Part shown: positions 59,900 to 64,000 of the stretch, piece after piece
How the letters are laid out: each line of letters begins with the position of its first letter
How positions within the stretch are numbered: the stretch's first letter is position 1
Assembly (NCBI GenBank): GCA_024449915.1
Contig: JAMZAV010000005.1
Span: forward strand, 310,001 to 374,000
Origin: Sweltsa coloradensis
Lineage: Eukaryota; Arthropoda; Insecta; Plecoptera; Chloroperlidae
Direction: 5' to 3'
Length of the DNA: 64,000 nucleotides
Translations under genes and position numbers: made by a program
The notes under the pieces: model-generated
What the model was told of the DNA's origin: nothing
Databases searched by the model: none
Seen by the model: only the letters and a program-made list of their open reading frames with translations

Positions 59900-59969
59900 A
59901 TCATAGCGGGGTATCGAACCCCGGTCTCCCGATTGCCGGTCGAGTGCTTTACTCCTAAGCTACTGCAGC
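59900..59969 (-). repeat. tRNA-like cloverleaf without acceptor stem (SINE head or tRNA pseudogene)
   Basis: On the reverse strand the D stem (GCTT/AAGC), the anticodon stem (CTCGA/TCGGG, with one T-G pair) and the T stem (CGGGG/CCCCG) are all paired, with the T loop TTCGATA. The A box is TAGCTTAGGAG and the B box GGTTCGATACC. The anticodon loop is CCGGCAA, so position 33 is C instead of the universal U, and the nominal anticodon GGC is unusual. The seven bases on each side cannot form an acceptor stem. This is a pol III-type head, not a working tRNA. It lies in the centre of the hAT-like element and so may be a nested insertion. Confidence 0.65.
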
Positions 59970-60129
59970 ATCTGGATTGTTGGTGCATTGTGTGATTTAT
60001 ATTAAAATCTATTACACCTACGGGAGTATTTCCCGATTAATGAAATTGAGAAATAAAAAAACAAATTAATTTTGCAAATGATTTTCGAGATATATGAACA
60101 TAATACAAATCTCCACAATGGTATAGTGT

Positions 60130-60200
60130 GGCTCGTTGGTCGTGTGGTTAGCGTCTCTACTTCAAATGCAGAAGGTCCAGGGTTCGATTTTCGTTATAGA
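60130..60200 (+). repeat. tRNA-like SINE head
   Basis: The A box TGGTCGTGTGG and TTAGCG are followed by an anticodon-arm-like CTCTACTTCAAATGCAG (four of five pairs) and a B box GGGTTCGATTT. The T stem is poor. The sequence after it (60200-60360) could be the SINE body. It is on the opposite strand to the cloverleaf at 59900 and is a different sequence. Confidence 0.5.
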
Positions 60201-60721
60201 CAGAAGTTTGTAAACTTCTGATTAGGACTTAAGTCCATCAGTTCTTGGCTTCCGAATTTGTGAACGGTGACTTTGGAGCCGTCCTAGTAACGAGGCACAT
60301 AGTAAATTCAAAGTTGTTCTGAATCGACCTTGTTGATTCTGGCGTTGATCCGCGGGTGCTCGCACTGTCCATACATTTATCGCGTAAAAATTACAGACAT
60401 GCTTCTTAGCCCTATAGGTGGGGGGGGGGGGGGGGAAGAGTTATTGTCGCATAGTGTGATCTTTGCTACAGTGCCTATCATGAGTAATGACTATAAACAA
60501 CCCATTACAATGTTTCATTCTTTCATAAATTATATGATTCAACATTAAAAAGATCAGTATCCAAGCCGATAAATATACTGTTCAGTACGTAAAAACTACA
60601 ACAGTTTGAATTCCGCGCTGCTTGGTGCCACACTCAGAAGACATCTTGGCTCGTTCAAATTGCCTTGAATCCTGAACATGGTGGTGACTCTAGGTACTAA
60701 TGGTATCTCTATGGTTGTGAC

Positions 60722-61750
60722 CGCGGCTCCTGCTCCAACGTCAAATTTCTAACGTGGCTGTCGACGTCGACGTTATAGGTAGTGATTGGTCGTAGAAACG
60801 TTGATGTTGGACCATAGGAACATGCACTAGCTGCTTATAAGTTGAAGACGTTGATCTGTGTCCTCAAGTATTTGAGGTCAGAGGAAATACAGATGGAGAT
60901 TGACCCAAGACATAGAAATAACTCGGGTAGCCAGTGTGACATCTTACATTAAAGATTGTACGAAGCGTCTTACTATTTAGTAAACAGACCGCGCATAGCG
61001 CAATAAATATTTGTAATCTACAGTAGCTATCTGTAGTATGTTAGTAGTATTTATCTAATCTAAAGTTAATCAATAAAAGTTTAATGAAACCGGGGATTAT
61101 TGTATTGTAAAAATACGACTGGTGTCCTGGGATTGTGTGGGCTGGAGGATGCCGTTACTGTTTTGTACCGCGGCCCTCAGCATACGAGAAAAGTACGACA
61201 AATCTAAAGTACAACACCAGTGTTCTATGGATACCGGTACGCTTACGTGGTAAATTGCCAACAGTAACCTGAAAAAAACATTTGGCTCTACGACTCTCAC
61301 TCCACTAGAAAAGTGCTAAAACGACAGTGTGAAATGTGTCCTATGGCTTTCTGTAGGACTGAGTTTATTCCGAAGTTTTCTTCAATCGTTAAAGGGGTAT
61401 TCACCCGCTAAACTAAAAAAATATTTCATTCCAGCTAACTAGTTATGAATTTAGAAATAAATAGACAAATTATTGGGTCCACAATGACCCGAAAAAAAAA
61501 TTGAATTTTCCGAGCTAGGTCCCATCGGCAAAAATCTCCCATAATAAATAACATGGGGAAGATCTTTATGCCCCGTGACCTAGGAGGATTTTTATCCAAA
61601 AAAATATTGGCCATTATTGTCGTACTCTAGAGCCTTTTCTGTAAATCGTGTATATTTTGTTTTGTAATTTGGGCAAGTAGTTCGGTTAAAATATGCTGAT
61701 TACCAAGAAGGGGTGTGATTTTGGAATGCATATTTTTGCGTGTTTGAGTG
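60722..61750. other. AT-rich sequence, no gene recognised
   Basis: Nothing recognisable. AATCAATAAAAG near 61067 resembles a polyadenylation context, but no exon is visible upstream. Confidence 0.35.
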
Positions 61751-61835
61751 CAGAGGCGGACTGGCAGGTACGGAACTACGGAATCCCGTACGGGGCCCCC
61801 CCGGTTGGGGGCCCCTGGGGGCCCCCAACCCAACC
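61751..61835 (+). mobile_element. hAT-type terminal sequence with GGGGCCCC-rich interior
   Basis: Starts CAGAGGCGGACTGGCAGGTA, which fits the CAGNGGCGG start of many hAT elements. A palindromic GC-rich part with three GGGGCCCC-type words follows. A related piece is at 62081. Confidence 0.4.
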
Positions 61836-62080
61836 CTAACATATAAAGTTTTTAAATGAAAATATTATTTGTCTTAAAATTGCAAAGGTTTAAACGAGCA
61901 CATCACAGTCATTCGAATATTCATATAAAACGTAAAGGTAAGACAATGTAAATGTTGGATGTACCTTGGTGCCTACAGGGGCCTATCGTTATTTGCCACT
62001 CAGTCTGTCGGTATTAGTTTTTACGATTACTAATGGCAGAGTAAGGGTTGTGGGGAATAGTCAATATATCCACTGGCATA

Positions 62081-62125
62081 GCGGCGGACCCCGCAAACCC
62101 CGCGAAACGGGGGCCCCGATAAAAA
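62081..62125 (+). mobile_element. Second GGCGGAC...GGGGCCCC piece
   Basis: GCGGCGGACCCCGCAAACCC and CGAAACGGGGGCCCCGATAA resemble the order in 61755-61800 (GGCGGAC, GCA, CGGAA-CC, CGGGGCCCC). This is either a second element end of the same orientation or an unrelated family member. No inverted partner was found. Confidence 0.3.
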
Positions 62126-63010
62126 TGGATCACATTTTTATGAAAATTTCAAATAAAACAGCAATTCACTCAATATTATAGAAAATAACGTGAAAAAGTT
62201 CACGGCCCCCCCAAAAAAACTGAAATAATACTTGAATTATTTAAAAAAAATGTTTTATAAGTCAGAAAATCACTTAAAGGTATCAAGAATAATCTCAAAA
62301 TTCATATGCATACGCTATGAAGAAGACACCTAAGAATTTTCTAAGAAACTTACATTTTACGTTTTTCAACAGCAAAATATTTTGTAGACACCATAGCAGC
62401 AATTTCTAATGAGTATGTGCTGAGAGGGTGATGGAGAGGGGGTGGCGGGTCGCCATCAATTGTTTTATAGGCCTAGCCTATTATAATGTTTTTCAAGGAA
62501 AACCTGTTTTAGAGTGCAATGTATGACCCTCTTCAGGTGTTTTGACTAGGTTGTGGATATAATGCGCACTCTAGCCTAGGGGACAGGGAGAAAGGGTTCT
62601 CGCGTCGTGGTCGTCATTGCCTTTGTCATCGTTCGTGTAGTCATTGTCGTCGTCTTAATGGGGGGGGGGGGTCGTCAAAGGAAATGGAAATGTCATCGAC
62701 GACGACCGCAGCTCGCCTCTAGTGTCAGGGATTATTATACTCCCCTACTTGCTAACTGATGTCTTGCGAGGTGGACTAACGCTCTTCCCTCGCCTTTTAT
62801 GACTAGCAGAGCCATGCTCTTGTCCAAAATTTCTGTCCCGCGTTGTTTCAATATTTTGGCTTAGTGGAATTGCTTCATCAATTATAAATGTTTGCCTTTT
62901 TTATATATCTGTTAAAATGATATCAAGACTATTATGTTGTATCGTCTTATTTATTGTTTATCCTTGTTGTTACATTCAACAAATAAAAAATTCAGCAAAT
63001 ATTTTGCTAA
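62126..63010. other. AT-rich sequence, no gene recognised
   Basis: A 12-base G run lies at 62660-62671, flanked by GTCGTC words. Nothing else recognised. Confidence 0.4.
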
Positions 63011-63190
63011 AAATCCAATTGCGATGAAATTTTCTGGAGGCCTTTGAAATCTCTGAACTTAGAACTTCCACTTTTTTTTAGCGCAATCAAAATATTATTT
63101 CTCATGAAAATCGCAATTTTACGATTTTTGTTAACAAAAAATTACGCTCATACCTCAACGCGCCTGAAAAAGCGTTTGCGAAGCTTCCTA
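63011..63190 (+). mobile_element. Family A interspersed repeat, copy 5 (left end missing)
   Basis: GATGAAATTTTCTGGAGGCC, TCTGAACTTAGAACT, AGCGCAATC, TTTCTCATGAAAATCGCA and TTTTACGATTTTT match copy 4 in order. The right end reads TTACGCTCATACCTCAACGC and AAAGCGTTTGCGAAGC. The GGATGAGCGTAGCGAGC left end is absent. The end borders the (ATT)n tract. Confidence 0.75.
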
Positions 63191-63205
63191 TTTATTATTA
63201 TTAAG

Positions 63206-63298
<93 letters not shown>
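63206..63298 (+). repeat. (ATT)31 microsatellite
   Basis: 93 bp of perfect ATT, preceded by a short interrupted ATT stretch from 63191. Poly-Ile and poly-Asn frames on the two strands are products of the repeat. Confidence 0.95.
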
Positions 63299-63639
63299 GC
63301 TGTAACTTAGTATTATTACTTTTGTTACCGGTACACGTAAAAATATATGGATGTGTAACAGCTGATTTTCCAAATAAACGAATTTTTGATAACGCTACAA
63401 AGTTTTTTTATTCACTTCTAAGTTTTTCCATACCTCTCATTTAAAAAAAATTATATTTAAACTCCGCATGTAATTATGTTGGGAAAATTAGACGATAAGA
63501 ATTTATATTCTCATTCACCGCCGTAACCAGGGGCTGGTAACCCAGGTAAAAATCTGGGGTAGACCATTTTGAATTGCTAATAGAATAGTCCAGTCACCAC
63601 TATTTTTTTTACTAAAACTCGTTAAAATACTCCAATCTC

Positions 63640-63790
63640 TAGGAATCGAACAATTTTCTGGTGCTGCAGTGCGCTCCAGACCCGCATTACCTTGGGGATG
63701 GGACCTCCCACCATTATTTTATTTATTTATTTTATACAAGGTCAGACTTTACCCAAACATACTAAGGGCGTCACCCTAGAATCCTCTATA
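63640..63790 (-). mobile_element. Possible non-LTR retrotransposon 3' end
   Basis: On the reverse strand a segment containing GACGCCCTTAGTATGTTTGG ends in AAAATAAATAAATAAAATAA, the kind of tail seen on LINE elements. No coding remnant is visible within the window. Confidence 0.25.
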
Positions 63791-64000
63791 AAGCAATTTT
63801 ATTAACATATTAATAAGAGTCGAATAATATAACTATTTACATTAATATTCAACGATTTTTGGGACATTGTACCATGTAACCCATCACAAGAACTGATGAA
63901 TACGTTTTTCTATACATTATACTAAACTCTTTATTAATCTCGTCAGAAACGTTAGCGTTTCAATTCCATTTGGCGGTTTTGTTTTGAGTATCGACTGCAC
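63791..64000. other. AT-rich end of window
   Basis: Nothing recognised. Confidence 0.4.

Larger units (their letters stand above)
59456..60713. mobile_element. Non-autonomous DNA transposon with long inverted arms and 8-bp target duplication (hAT-like)
   Basis: The element starts CATAGAGATACCA and ends TGGTATCTCTATG, an exact 13-bp terminal inverted repeat. GTTGTGAC flanks it on both sides (59448-59455 and 60714-60721). The inverted similarity continues inward for about 290 bp per arm (59456-59748 and 60420-60713), with shared words such as GCAATTTGAACGAGC, AAGATGTCTTCTGAGTGTGG, GCGCGGAATTCAAACTG, TTTTTACGTACTGAACAGTA and CTTGGATACTGATCTTTTTA. An 8-bp duplication fits hAT elements best. P and Merlin types also give about 8 bp, and the long arms are unusual for hAT. 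The 670-bp centre holds two tRNA-like sequences and no transposase. A 143-codon frame (59385-59816) starts outside the element and reads through the left arm, so it is not a real gene. A 16-base G run (60420-60435) marks the inner edge of the right arm. Confidence 0.85.

Noticed and set aside
59900..59969. Functional tRNA (nominal anticodon GGC)
   Set aside because: No acceptor stem can pair, and position 33 is C instead of U, so it is kept as a tRNA-like head.
63044..63373. Poly-Ile and poly-Asn proteins
   Set aside because: They are direct translations of the ATT microsatellite.

Overview
This window looks like nuclear DNA from a multicellular eukaryote, most likely an invertebrate animal. 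The base composition is AT-rich. There are no compact operons, ribosome binding sites or runs of long reading frames. Instead there is dense repeat DNA: microsatellites, minisatellites, a long satellite array, tRNA-like heads typical of SINEs, and short DNA-transposon derivatives. The palindrome TAGGCCTA recurs in unique DNA (about 7200, 9261, 42387, 58921). I cannot name a species or phylum from the sequence. I recognise no intact protein-coding gene, rRNA, functional tRNA or known small RNA. The long open frames lie in low-complexity repeats or are about as long as chance allows in AT-rich DNA.

Layout: 0-7 kb holds an inverted-repeat element (family B), a 100-bp direct duplication leading into a 1.1-kb G/T-strand minisatellite, a (GTC)23 microsatellite and a second family B piece. 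7-11 kb is AT-rich unique sequence. 11.1-14.3 kb is a 3.2-kb block with long, diverged inverted ends and abnormal homopolymer runs. 14.3-34 kb is mostly unique AT-rich DNA with scattered family A and B repeats, SINE-like tRNA heads and hAT-type ends. 34.0-39.5 kb is a satellite of about 40 units with a 138-bp consensus, each unit carrying tRNA-like promoter boxes. 39.5-64 kb contains tandem duplications, a 630-bp foldback element with a TTA target duplication, an E-box-rich direct repeat, three more family A copies, and a 1258-bp element with long inverted arms and a perfect 8-bp target duplication. Two tRNA-like sequences sit inside that last element. A (ATT)n tract lies near the right end.

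The most informative content is the set of non-autonomous elements that can be delimited from the sequence alone (46900-47529, 59456-60713, family A with five copies, family B with several partial copies) and the tRNA-like satellite. No gene network can be described. The window reads as an intergenic or intronic repeat-rich interval. Two blocks (11.1-14.3 kb and 34-39.5 kb) have error patterns suggesting poor consensus quality, so fine detail there should be treated with caution.
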